Below, piece by piece: positions 47,506 through 58,909 of a stretch of 64,000 bases of DNA. Each line of letters starts with the position of its first letter. Position 1 is the first letter of the stretch. A program made the position numbers and the translations under genes. The stretch comes from Maratus speciosus (Eukaryota > Arthropoda > Arachnida > Araneae > Salticidae): NCBI GenBank assembly GCA_963932465.1, contig OZ010787.1, positions 18,245,936 through 18,309,935 on the forward strand. The letters are read 5' to 3'. The notes under the pieces are model-generated. The model was not told where the DNA came from, made no database searches, and saw only the letters and a program-made list of their open reading frames with translations.

Positions 47506-49653
47506 TCGGTTTTTGTGATAAGAAACTGGCATTCCACACCAAATCGTGCTATGAGATAGACGTGTTTTCAAGAAGCTGGTATATTAGGTAAGTGTGAAAT
47601 ATGATTCTGTTATATGTTAGAATTTGAATGCCTTAAAATGATTATGCTAGAGTATATAATTATTTTTCAAATATTAAAATAACTAAAGAACCATAATTTG
47701 AAATAGAAAACTAACTTAAAAGTAGAATTGTAAGCTGAGCAGGTTTAGCTCACGAAAGTGAGATGAACTGAAAATAGTAAAAGGTTAGTCATATAAGTTG
47801 CTTATCATAGTAAATCCATAAAAGAAATTTTTAAGTGGCAACTCTAGTTAACAAAGCAATATTACAAGTTACTGATATTACAAACGAATGTGATAATTTA
47901 ATTAATTTTTCACTATGTTGATTTCTGTAGATATCCAATAATTTATAAATGAATTATTATGGAGAATGTACAAAGTTTGCACCCTAGCTCAATGTTTTCT
48001 TAATTTATCAAATCATACATAATAGTCAACTTCAACAAATAATATGTTACGGATTGTTCTATTACGTCATCAATTAAGTTTCTGCGCATGTGCAGATGTA
48101 AAACATTTGATTGCTAAAGTAAACTGTTGGTTGGTTAGAGGAATCCGTAGACCAGGTTGGTTGGTTGGATGTATTCGGTCGTTAGTCAAAACACTCAAAA
48201 TTTACAAACACACATGTATGAACATATAATGTCAATTTCTTAAACACTTCGGCTCATCCGTAGATATTCGTAATCTTTTTGGTGAATTTTTGCCTACATG
48301 TATAAGCACATATAGTCGCACAAACATGGATGTACACATATTTTTCTAAAGTTGTAAATAATTCGAAAACTTTTTGTCGAAACTTTTCATGAACTTTCGA
48401 TTAGGATGCATTTATTCGGTAGTTAAGACAGGTATGTCTAGTACATTTTGAAAGAGAGTTTGACTAACTTGTAGATTTAAAAAAAAAATAATTTTTATGA
48501 ATATTTTACGCAGGTATATTTACACAGATATTACTTGTAAATAGTATGCCAGGATATAAATACACATATATGAATGTGCATATAAATTGTCGTATACATG
48601 TTATTAACTTGCAAAAAATTCAAAAACCATTTGGATAACCATTAGAAAATTTTTATTTTCTTTCAAAAATTTTATTGACTTGTAATTTTTTTAACTTTTA
48701 TTTATTAACATAAAAAATTTTTTAACTTTGTTTATTTCGTTTGCATTTTTTTTTTAACTTTTTTTATCTTCCTGATTTTTTTTTTTTTTTTTTATATCAA
48801 GTTGTGATTTGTTAAAAACTTTTTTATTATTATATATTTAAAAAGAAACATTTTTTATTTAGTTGTGATTTCTAAAATTTATTTTTGAGTTAAGTTTTAC
48901 TGTTTACAAATCATTTTTCATAACGTGAATATTTTTCAAAACCATTCAATGGCAAACATATACATACGCATATATATTATAAGTATGCATATGCGCATAA
49001 GGTGCACTAGTATGTTAAGACGATATTTTTCAAAGACTAGAAGGTAAAAAAGGAATAATTTACTTTTACTAACTAATAAATATTTTTTCTTACAACAAGG
49101 AAATTTTTATGTGATAGTTGAAATTCTCTTGGTTATTCATTTGTTAATTTTATGTGTGTTGCTTAATTTTTATAGTTCATTACTGATTCATTATTTTAAA
49201 TAGGGTTTTCCTCCTGTGGCGAGTTTCAAATATCTAGTTAATTTTCTGGGGGTTTTAGGGGAAGGGTGAAATGTATAGTGGTAATTTGATATGCGATAAA
49301 TAACATGGTTAACCAAGATTTTCCTATAAAGAGTTCATTAAAGTTTGACTAAAAGTTGCAATCAAAGTTGCTATTATTTCAAGAAACATTAATGTCGCGT
49401 GATCTGACCAATGTTTCAAACTAAATAGGGAAGTTATCGATTTTTACCTAGCGTATATTATAAAATCTGAATAGTTGAACTAGGTTATTTGAATTAATAT
49501 GAATGTTTACATCCACTAAACTAAAACAGTGTACTTTTAATAATGAAAAAAAAAATAACAATACTTTCCTAAAACTAATATAGTCTAGTGTGTGTGAAAA
49601 TGTAGCCCAAAAACTTAAAAGATGAAAATCACGTGACTAATATACTGCGCTTA
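47506..49653. other. Right arm, AT-rich stretch without genes
   Basis: Mirror of 43242-45384. Substitutions between arms are visible, for example CATTAAAGTTTGAC here against CATTAAATTTTGAC on the left. Confidence 0.6.
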
Positions 49654-49901
49654 GGCCCCACCAGTGGCCGAGTGGTTCCGCCCTCGAAGCTGGTAGACGG
49701 GAGGTGCTGTGTTCGATCCCAATCGCGCCCGTCGGCCTAATCGTTCGGAGTTTTCGTGGTTTTCTTCTAACCTTGGTTTTCCAAGCGTAAATACGGGTTA
49801 GGTTCCCTTAGAAAGACCCCCACGGAGGGCACTACCCCCCCCCCCCCTTAGGGCTTATATCCCTTGCTGATGATAATTGGCCATCAAAAACACAATTAAC
49901 C
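49654..49901 (+). mobile_element. tRNA-derived SINE, right arm copy
   Basis: A box TGGCCGAGTGG at about 49665-49675, B box GTTCGATCCC at 49711-49720, body and AATTAACC tail as in the other copies. The head resembles tRNAs with a TGGCCGAGTGG D-arm (Leu/Ser type). Its presence at mirrored positions means the SINE predates the duplication or was copied by arm-to-arm conversion. Confidence 0.88.
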
Positions 49902-49932
49902 GTTGTGGTTAGTGTATTGGCCCTATATTCGA

Positions 49933-50133
49933 GGCCTAATTCCCGCGCAGGCCAACCAGGCTCCCTAAAATCAGGGCCTAATTCCCGCACAGGCCAACCA
50001 GGCTCCCTATATTCGAGGCCTAATTCCCGCACAGGTCAACCAGGCGCCCTATAATTAGGGCCTAATTCCCGCATAGGCCAACCAGGCTCCCTAAAATCGG
50101 GGCCTAATACCCGCACAGGCCAACCAGGCCCTT
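49933..50133. repeat. 42-bp minisatellite next to the SINE, right arm
   Basis: About five units of GGCCTAATTCCCGCACAGGC followed by CAACCAGGCTCCCT and a variable end; mirror of 42762-42965 with a few substitutions. Confidence 0.85.
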
Positions 50134-52339
50134 GGGTCTATGGATGAGGGAAGGGCAGGGAAAAAGTTGTTGGGCCTTGGGTACCACTGCAATCTAAATC
50201 GGGCTCTACCTGAAATGTGAAGTCAGGCCATGTGAGTTGGAAACCTCTCGAACCAGACGAGGTGACTGAAAAAAGTTGTTCTTGTATGAAATCGATAATT
50301 CGGGTCACTTTCTTCCGTCTCTGAAGTTGTTTAAAATTTGTGTCGCTAATAATAATAAAAATTTACAAATAATTATAAAATTGCTTTTCAAATGTTAAAG
50401 TTTCATTTCGCTAATAATAAAAAAAAAATGTGAAAATAATTAAATTGTCTTCTTTGGGTTCCTTTGCTAAAGTAAAAAAAAAAAAAAAAAAAAAAATACT
50501 TCTAGGTATATCGATAGAAAAAAGTTTAAACGATTAATTATTATTGTCTCTAACGAAGTGAAAATAATGACTGAGGTATATTTTATATAAGAATACGTGA
50601 AGCATTTAACGTTATTCTTACATCACCCTAGAAAATAGCTTATCGTCTATTAGCATTATAAATATAGAAATTTTGATTCAATAGGGATGTGTGTAGTTAA
50701 TTTATGTATTTCGAATGGTGTAACTATATTAAATAGTATGCACGTGTATTAAAATGGATATAGGTAGTCGCATAGAATATTTGTTTCTAAAACATAGTAT
50801 AAATTTAGGTCGATGCATGTTTGAAAAATTATCCTTGAATATAACATGTACAGAAAGTTTCGTCTAAATATTTCCATAACTGTAAATTATTTAAAAAGTA
50901 TGATACCTAATAGTGATTTCATCTCAAAAACTGGGTAAAAGGCTAACATTATGTTAAAAAAAAAATGAATACGTAGATTTTCAGTATAGTACATTTGATG
51001 CTGTTATTAAAATCTAAATGTAGGTATAAAACTTCAATCTATCCTATATTTAAAAATTTATAAGAATCCCTTAATTAAGATATATTGTAATTGAGACAGA
51101 CTTTACTAATTGTTATTCGAATAATATCGGCTTATCTCTTTTATCTATTGAAAGGGACCGCTTAATGCGGCTCCTTTGATCTTTGAGATAACATTCCTGT
51201 AGATGCATGTTCCGACAGAAAGTAGATAAACAGTATAGTTGCAGCGAGATTTTTAACGTGTGAGGTGACTGGCCAAATTTGAGAAGACATTATGGATTAT
51301 TAACAGGTACTGTGCTTTTATTTTATATTTCGATTTAATATTAAAAAATATACATCTAAAACTAGGTATTAATAGGTATTTATTTTTTTCCGTTAAATTT
51401 CCTTTTGAGTATAATTGAAACTGCGTATACTATATGTTTTAATTTGGGAATAGCAGGTTCGAAATTCATTAATATTAATCTATGAAGATGTTATCTCTAT
51501 TTCAAATCTATTCTTTAATATTTATTTTTCCAACATAATATTAGAAATATTAATTTTCGCGATATGAAAATCTCATGCATTGTTTTTGCAAAGTAAAATA
51601 AATCATGTGAAATATTTTTACAAAATAATATTCTATTAGGTAAAGGATTTGTCTAAATTATTTTCTTTTCGAACTCAAAAATTTTTTTAGATTTGAATTT
51701 TATTAAAAATAATCCTAGTTCAAAAATCACTGAAGAAAGCATTTCAATTGGTCTTATAATAGCATACAGTAAAATTTACTTAGATTGTTTTCAAATTATA
51801 ACTGTTTCAATGAACATATAGTTTTAAAAATGCAGTAGCCTATATCATGTTTTCAATGAGGCAGTCTAAGGACCAACACCTTAAAGAAAAAAAATGAATC
51901 AAAACTATATTTAATCTCCAAAATTAGTTAAAAATTAGTCTAAAAATTATTCATAAAGATATTATCCAAAAATAATATAGTCGCGGTTTAAAAAACTAAT
52001 CGCACACAAAATAAATAATATGTCAGAACATCTTTTACTGAAATTGCTTTCAAAGGCAAAATAATGTATGTTGTTTAGAAATGAATTTTCCAAATAAGTA
52101 ATATACAAGCAGTCTAAAAATTACTCGTATATGCATTTTCTAAATAAATACTATATACGCATTCTTAAAATTTATGATTTCTCTAGATATAATTTGTATA
52201 CTGTGTAAAAATGAATCGTATATGCATTTTTCTAATACAGTTCACTCGAACTTTTAAAACAAAAATTCAATTTTTAATTAAAATTTATCTAAATCTGGCT
52301 TTGAATTGTGATTTATATATTATTCGTCGGTTAGGAGGG

Positions 52340-52376
<37 letters not shown>

Positions 52377-53370
52377 GCTTATCCCACTATTGCTATTTAA
52401 ATTCTGATTGCTAAAGGCGGTGAAAAAAAAATCTTATATGCGAAATTATTTTTATAAGAAAATAGTTTTACACTTTCAATAAAATGTACATATTAACGAG
52501 ATTCATCTAATTATTTTGCACTGTCCTGTATATGCAGGAATTATTGCGTAAGACTCATATTCAAACGTATCTTTCGCATTGTTGAAAACTAGTAACAGAT
52601 TTAGTCAACTGCATTCAAAATTTACTAATACACTTCGCCAACAACATTAAAAATTTATTCAGTGCAAAAAAAAAAAAAAAAAAAAAAAAATATTTTCGCC
52701 AATAACGTTAAAATTTTCACGAATAACAATAAAAATGTATTCAATATTTTAAAAATTATCTAATTGAGTTCATATATTTCACCAACAACATTACAAATTT
52801 ATTCAGTGCAATAAATGTATTTCGGTAATAACATTAAAATTTTCACGAATAACGATAAAAATATATTCAATATTAAAAATATTATCTAAATGAGTTCATA
52901 TATTTTGCGAACGACATTAAAAATATATATATAATTAATAAATATATTTCGTCAAAAAAATTAGACCTCCATGACATCATTAGCGAAATTCACGAATTGA
53001 CTCATTAACATAATAGAAAAGGGTGTATATTTTAATTTTACCGGGTATTCATTTAAAAAAGTATCAAGCACCCATTATGGGGGTGGGGTTAAAATACCTC
53101 ATACATGTTAAAAGAAAACCTATCTTTGAACAACCCTGTATTTCTATATAATTTCGATAAACCTCTCATAAATATTTAATCAGTTAAAAAAATATTTGTA
53201 ACATTCATACCCTATTGAAAATTCGAATAATTATTTGCAGTATATCTAATTCTAGGTTTTAAAATGAAATTTCAATAGTTTATTATACAAGTTGAAAAAA
53301 AAAAGGGGGGGGGGCACGTGACCACGAATATTCAATTTTTGTCGAAACACTATTTATTTAATTTAAATTT
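50134..53370. other. Right arm, AT-rich stretch without genes
   Basis: Mirror of 39480-42760, with A runs (about 50475-50496, 52340-52371, 52666-52690) shorter or longer than their left partners. Confidence 0.6.
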
Positions 53371-53598
53371 AAAAATGCGCAAGAACAATTCGCATTGAAT
53401 GAAAAAGATTATGTGGATTGCCTCCAGAAACAACAAACCACGTACGAATTACAGAAAAGAATTGGGCAGCGATCACATCGAATCTATACTATGGAACAAA
53501 GGAAAAAATGTCTCAGCCCATTTGACGACAAACGATACTTATTAGATGACGGTATCAGCAGCTTAGCCCACGGGCATTATAGCCTGAGAAAAATGTAA
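53371..53598 (+). pseudogene. Fragment resembling the tail of a family-B DNA polymerase (right copy)
   Basis: Same frame and residues as 39248-39475. The frame is open from about 53362 to the TAA at 53596-53598, with no good ATG start at its head (KNAQEQFALNEKDYVDCLQ leads in). It lies about 0.8 kb from the end of the arm. If the polymerase reading is right, palindrome 2 captured the very end of a Polinton/adintovirus-like polymerase gene. An unrelated arthropod repeat protein is the alternative. Confidence 0.45.
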
Positions 53599-53690
53599 AA
53601 AAAAAAATTGTAAAAAAAAAAAAAAAAATGTAAAAAAAAAATGTAAAAAAAAAGTGTGTGTGTGTGTGTGTGTGTGTGAATGTGAGTGTG
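53599..53690. repeat. A-rich simple repeat and GT microsatellite
   Basis: Blocks of A separated by TGT, then a GT run of about 24 bases. Mirror of 39165-39258. Confidence 0.85.
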
Positions 53691-53770
53691 TAAATCTGCC
53701 ATTCACTGCTTATGATTAAACAATGTTGTAAACAGAGAATGCCGGTCCCAAGCCCGGATAAAAGATGAGG

Positions 53771-53830
53771 GCACACTCTTCCAGGTATGGAATTCAAAAG
53801 ATAGTGAATTCCGTACCTGGAAGAGTGTGC
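53771..53830. repeat. Near-perfect hairpin, right arm
   Basis: 25-base stems (GCACACTCTTCCAGGTA...TTC and complement) with one mismatch and a 10-base loop, AAAAGATAGT. A transcript across it would form a stable stem. Confidence 0.9.
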
Positions 53831-54219
53831 CTTCGAAATATGACAATTCCCAAAAGAAAAAATATTTTTTAAATTAGTTTCGATCTCTTCAAAAATATTT
53901 TTCTCTTTTTTAAAATATTTCAATCTCCCTAAAATTGAATGAAAATCTTTTTATTCTTTGGAAAATACCTCCTCTTTGTTAAAGTGCTCCAAAACTTAAA
54001 CTCATTTAAAATAAAAGTAGTAGAAAAAGGATCTTTGTAATTCAGTAAAATAACTCCAAAATTTATCTGCTTAATTCTTCCTAAAAAATGTATATTTAAA
54101 CCTCGAACTATAGTTCGCTTCTCAAAATTCATTCTCCAAAATGACCCCTCGTACTAAAGTTCGCTAAAAAAATTTCACTCTTAAAAAAAAAAATCTAAAA
54201 ATTTTTTAAACTCCACCCT
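53831..54219. other. Right arm stretch without a gene
   Basis: Mirror of 38634-39018; holds the 67-residue frame 53929-54132, same as 38718-38921. Confidence 0.5.
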
Positions 54220-54285
54220 CTTCTTAGAGATCAACATTCCTTTCTAACCCCTCTTCTTAGAGATCAACATTCCTTTCTAACCCCT
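54220..54285. repeat. 33-bp tandem duplication present only in the right arm
   Basis: CTTCTTAGAGATCAACATTC plus 13 bases occurs twice in a row (54220-54252 and 54253-54285); the left arm has one copy near 38601-38633. Confidence 0.9.
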
Positions 54286-54307
54286 CCTCTTAGAGCACAC
54301 ATTCTCC

Positions 54308-54415
54308 GCAGGAGGTGGAGGAGCAGGTGGAGGAGGAGGAGGAGCAGGTGGAGGAGGAGCAGGTGGTGGAGGAGGAGGAGGAGGAGCTCCCACCACCCAC
54401 CACCTGCTGGAGCCG
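54308..54415. repeat. GGAGGA/CAGGTG minisatellite, right arm
   Basis: Repeats of GGAGGAGCAGGTGGA near the palindrome end; mirror of 38474-38577 with a different number of GGA triplets. Confidence 0.85.
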
Positions 54416-54445
54416 GACTGTCCTTTTTCTACTACTTCTTTATGT

Positions 54446-54604
54446 TAAATTGGTTTAACTTATCTGCTACAAAAACGTAACATTAAATGTTGAACTAATT
54501 GAATGAAATATCTTAATATTTCTCCCTTTACGGGATTAGATAATATAGAAAACATTTTTTATTTATATTATTTGTTCTGCAAGTTAGGTTATTGTTTAAT
54601 AATA
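54446..54604. repeat. Outer, diverged arm of palindrome 2 (right)
   Basis: Partner of 38013-38180. It directly follows the near-identical arm, whereas on the left the MITE at 38190-38409 intervenes. Confidence 0.8.
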
Positions 54605-56579
54605 TTTGTATAGATTATACTACAGCAGGCTTAAATATAACCACAATCGTTTGTGTCTGTTCTTCTGGTAAAACAGAATTATTCTATATAAATAATTTTC
54701 TTACTACTTATTATTCCACAAAGAATTGCAGAAAATTAGTTGATTGATTTTTGCGTAGTTGTTTTCATATTCTTAAGGAGATAAGAGATGTTTAACCTAA
54801 AAAAAAAGTAAAAAAAGTTACATTTTATGGTGATATAAATTATGATAAAAATGTATCTTTTTACATACATAATTACATTAATTTGAAATAAGTTATGAAA
54901 TTGTCATGGACAAAAAAGCTATTTTTGAAGAAAGGTGATACAAGATACTGTCATGTTTTTAAGCGCTCACTATACATTCTAATGTATACATCATCATTGA
55001 TTTTTCAAAACTAAGTTCTTTTTAATCGAATAAACAAATCTGTCCACGCCATTTTATATTCAAAGTGTCTAAATATTTGCCGCTAACAGAGAAAAATTTC
55101 CCCTTTTGTGCCATTCAGTTGCATTGGGGAAATTTTACATATAAATGCAAAACTTTTATAAAATTAGTCTATAAATTTTCTATGGAAAATTAAAGATATT
55201 CAGGAAAGAAAACAATAATTAGCATGTATTTTGAGTCGCAGGTTATAGATGGAAATTTGAAGTTAAATAAAATAGTTAATTGATTTCACTTTGAAATGAA
55301 TCTGAATAATGTATCACAAGAAATCCTATCCCAGCAAAACATTAAATTTTACAGGCCTTTTTTTTTATTCCGATAAATTTAGTGGATTTTTCATATTTTC
55401 AACATCTTTTCACTCCATATAAATGTCTTTTGTTCTGAATTGTATCTAATTATTAGTTAATAAGAAAAAACTTCAAACTTGTTATCTTTTTACAATTAAT
55501 TTTTAACAAAATTATGTATAATAATATTTTTCAACTACGTGAGCGTTAAGCCATCACAAAGGGTATTGTGTTCCACATATATGGAGCTTATGGTTGTTTA
55601 ATGCATTATATATGTAATTTTTCAGGTGCATAAATAAAAGCAAAATCTAGTAGTATTTAATGGAAGACACGACTGGGACACCACGACAACTCACAGTAAT
55701 TTTACTCTAACATACTATACTCACTTATTTTACGTAACTAAATTTTATCCAAGTTTTATATATACCGTAATTCATGTGTTTGATAAAACTGTGCAAGTAT
55801 TTCACATAAGTTAGATGTGTCTAAGCTTTTTATCTCTCCGAAATATTGTACTTTTCAGCTATAAACACCATTAACTCCTAAAGTACTCGAGCGATTTGTA
55901 AAAAAAAAAATAAATATATATATACATATGGTAGAGTATAAGTATAAGATCGTATATGGCAGGCAATTAAAAAAAAATAATTAGTTTCAGAAATGTTTTA
56001 TTCAAAAAAAATGGAAAAAAAAATGCCATTGCTAAATAAAATGTTTTAATCGCAGAAAAAAACTGTCTGTCATAAGTCTTGAGCATAATCCAGTGAATAT
56101 GATTAAAAATTTCATCAAAATCAGTCAGGCAGTTTCCAAGGAATTGAGCCTTAAAGCTCGCATATTCCCCATAGGATTGCACCCTGTCTTGTCTTCCCTT
56201 GACGCTCTTAGAACATAAAATAAAACCTCGAAAAAAAAATCCGTTTCTTTTAATTTATTTTTTTTTATTTTATATGAAATAAAATTAAAATTAAATAAAA
56301 CTTATTTACATTTTAGCATGCTTGTTACTGCTATTTAAATGCTATGTTTCAAAATTTTATAGAAGATATTTTAACTGTATAAGATTAAACTCTAACATCG
56401 TATAATTAAAAAAAGTAATATTTATATTTATCAATATGTACATATATTTCATTATTTTCCCTCTGTATATTGTCAATATACTATATAATCAGGAAGAACT
56501 TAAAGCGGAATTTGATTTGCGAGTCCGTCGCCAAGTCGCCATACATCTACAGATAACCTGTCCCATATATAGCGGATCA
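54605..56579. other. Unassigned AT-rich DNA with a repeat fragment
   Basis: At 56080-56150 the words TTTCATCAAAATCAGTCAGG and CAGTTTCCAAGGA resemble a motif common in arthropod interspersed repeats. Otherwise nothing is recognised. Confidence 0.35.
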
Positions 56580-56905
56580 TCAGTATTGCTCCATCCTCCT
56601 CTGTCAGTGAAATTGCCTTTATTCCTCTTCCATCGGGGAAATTGCTCTATTCCTCTTCCGCAATGAAGTTGCTCCAATTCTTCTTTCTCCATTGATGAAG
56701 GTTGCTCCTCCCTCGAGGAAGTGAACATTGAATTTGCTCCCTCAGTGAAGAAACGAACATTGAATTTGCTCATCCAGTAAAGAAATGAACACTGAAATTG
56801 CTTCTCCGGGGAAGAAACGAATATTTAAATTCCTTTCTCCAGTGAAGAAACGAATATTCATTTTGCTCATGCATCAAATATGCGAATGATTAATTTGCTT
56901 CTACC
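56580..56905. repeat. Degenerate ~41-bp minisatellite
   Basis: Around eight imperfect units of AGTGAAGAAACGAACATTGA plus ATTTGCTCCTCC. The overlapping frames at 56436-56666 and 56489-56773 are repeat-derived. Confidence 0.75.
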
Positions 56906-57299
56906 ACAAAGGAGCAAAATTTACGGAGTTGAAGAAAATAAATTTTTATATTTGTAGTATGGAAGAGGGCAGAGCGCTTGAATGCCTCATTAAATCGCGA
57001 TTTTGGTTGTAAAGCGGGTAACATAATTCTTCATTAAAACAACAAAAATAACAAATCAGTCTTGTGTCATTGCGTTTTTTTTACAAAAATACAAATGTAG
57101 TTATTGCATTATAAAGCATCCTTTAAAAATCTGAGTTAATGTATACTTATTTTTAGATTTCTCAAGACTGCCTTTAAATCAGTTTAAAAATTCATTTAAA
57201 AACATTTTACTTTTATTCATCAATTACAATATTTTATGTACATGTAGCTTAATTTTTAAATAACCTGATTGAATTTCTAAATAACACCAGTTGCTTTTT

Positions 57300-58270
57300 T
57301 TGCTCACAAGCTATCAAAGTCTGACAGTTAATGTGCCCGCAGTTTCATTATATACGTATGTATATATGTATGTATGTACGTAACACGATAACTCTTGATA
57401 GAAACATCCGATTTGCTTTAAAAAAATTCTAGGTTCACTCTGATAAGGCGATGCCCTGATTAGTTTTGGGGGCTCATTGGTTAAGGATAAAGGTGGAAAA
57501 GGGGGCCTAATCCCCCACAATTAATTTAGGTAAATGGGTTTTTCATCTAGATTTATTCGATTTGCTCCAAATTTGGTATACCGGTTTATTATGTTAAGGA
57601 TCTTCCCTGATTAGATTTGGAAGCTCATTACTTAAGTATAAAGGGAGAAAGGGGACCAACCCCCCTTAATTTAGATAAATGGCTTTTTCATGCAGAGTTT
57701 TTCGATTTGCTCCAAATTTGGTATACCGTTTTATTATGTTAAGGAGCTGTCTTAATTAAATTTGGAGGTTTATTGGTTAAGTATAAAGGAGGTGGGTGCT
57801 AGTCTTCCCCCCTTAACTTAGGTAAATGGGTTTTTTATGCAGAATTATTTGATTTGCTTCAAATTTGATATACCGGTTTCTTTCGATATAGCGCTTCCTT
57901 CATTAGATTTGAAGGTTGATTGGTTAAGTATAAAAGGAGAAAAGAGGGGCAAGTCCCCTCCCGTTAATTTAGATAAATGGATTTTCATGCATAATTATCC
58001 AATTTACTTTAATTTTTTTTCTATGTTCATTCTGATAAGGAGCTTTCCTGATTAGATTTGGAGGTTCATTAGTTAAGTATAAAGGGAGGAGGGGAGTTAA
58101 ACCCCCTTAATTTAGCGAAATGTTTTTTTCATGTAGAATTATCTGATTTGCTTCAAATTCAGTATACCGGTTTCTTATCTTAAGGAGCTTCCCTGATTAG
58201 ATTTTGAGGTTCATTGGTTAAGTACAAAGGGGGAAAACGGGTACTAATCCCCCTTCATTATTTTAGGGGA
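57300..58270 (+). repeat. Tandem array of ~146-bp units
   Basis: About six units, each with TTTTTCATGCAGAATT, CGATTTGCTCCAAATTTGGT, TTAAGGAGCTTCCCTGATTA, GGTTCATTGGTTAAGTATAA and CCCCCTTAATTTAG. A single inverted relative is at 13013-13290. Confidence 0.88.
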
Positions 58271-58369
58271 GTTATTCTTTTAAATAAGAGTATGTTATAT
58301 AATTAGTGTGAATTGCCTCTGAGCTCAATACCATCAATTTAACTGGGCACTTTCGTTTTTAATGAATTT

Positions 58370-58907
58370 TGAAACATATTTGAAAATTGTTTCGGAGTTC
58401 AGTTTTTCTGTCCGTCCGTCAGTGCACTGACTACTGTAAATATACGCGAATTGTCATGTAATTGATATATGTTATTCATGTTTACTGTAGCATGAATTAT
58501 ATTGAAAATAAAATCTGCAACTGCAACATTTATAGTTCGTTTACAAGGACACTCAAAAGTATTACGTTACAATACGATCAATCAGATGAAATCGGTTGAA
58601 ATACATTTTAAAAGTGTTATAGTATTTCAGAATTATAATTAAATTAATACGAATTTCTGAGGTACACTAAAACGTCTTTCTAAAGAATATAAGAATATGG
58701 CATGCAAAGGATTTATCCTTCATGTACAGGGTCATACAAGAAATTTCTGTTACATTATTGTCTATCTTTTGTCTTTTATCTTTGTCTTTCTAAAAAACCT
58801 TTTGGAGTGTAATTTAATGACTTTGCACTACCCCAAACATATTAAAAATTGATAAAAATTTCTGAGATACACTATAATTTTCATACTGTAAATTATGTTG
58901 TTCATTG
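58370..58907 (+). repeat. Relative of the ~480-bp repeat family
   Basis: TTTTTCTGTCCGTCCGTC, TGTCATGTAATTGATATATG and GTTTACAAGGACACTCAAAA appear in the same order as in the units at 15-18 kb, at clearly lower similarity. Confidence 0.65.
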
Positions 58908-58909
58908 TA

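Larger units (their letters stand above)
38452..54437. repeat. Giant palindrome 2: two ~8-kb near-identical arms
   Basis: The left end AAGTAGTAGAAAAAGGACAG (38452) is matched by its reverse complement ending at 54437. Six mirrored landmarks (short frames at 39248/53598, 38718/54132 and 44664/48229, the SINEs, the CACGTG pairs, the GT runs) all give an axis at 46423-46447. The arms meet around a spacer of about 170 bp (46355-46525). Differences exist: a 33-bp unit is single on the left (about 38601) but doubled on the right (54220-54285), homopolymer runs differ, and there are scattered substitutions. A CTTT flanks both ends (38448-38451 and 54438-54441), possibly by chance. No transposase was found inside. 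It may be a giant fold-back or Polinton-related element, or an inverted segmental duplication. Confidence 0.95.

Noticed and set aside
49654..49730. Functional tRNA gene
   Set aside because: Only the A and B boxes are tRNA-like; no acceptor stem closes, and the sequence continues into a SINE body shared by several copies.
53555..53923. 122-residue minus-strand reading frame in the right arm
   Set aside because: It runs through GT and A-rich simple repeats (poly-Thr/His and poly-Phe) and is antisense to the polymerase-like fragment.
38452..54437. Pure sequencing or assembly fold-back as the explanation for palindrome 2
   Set aside because: Not excluded, but a fold-back would not produce the older diverged outer arms, the one-sided MITE insertions or the one-sided 33-bp duplication.
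38448..54441. CTTT on both ends of palindrome 2 as a target duplication
   Set aside because: Four bases in AT-rich DNA can match by chance, and the inverted similarity continues beyond it, so I do not rely on it.
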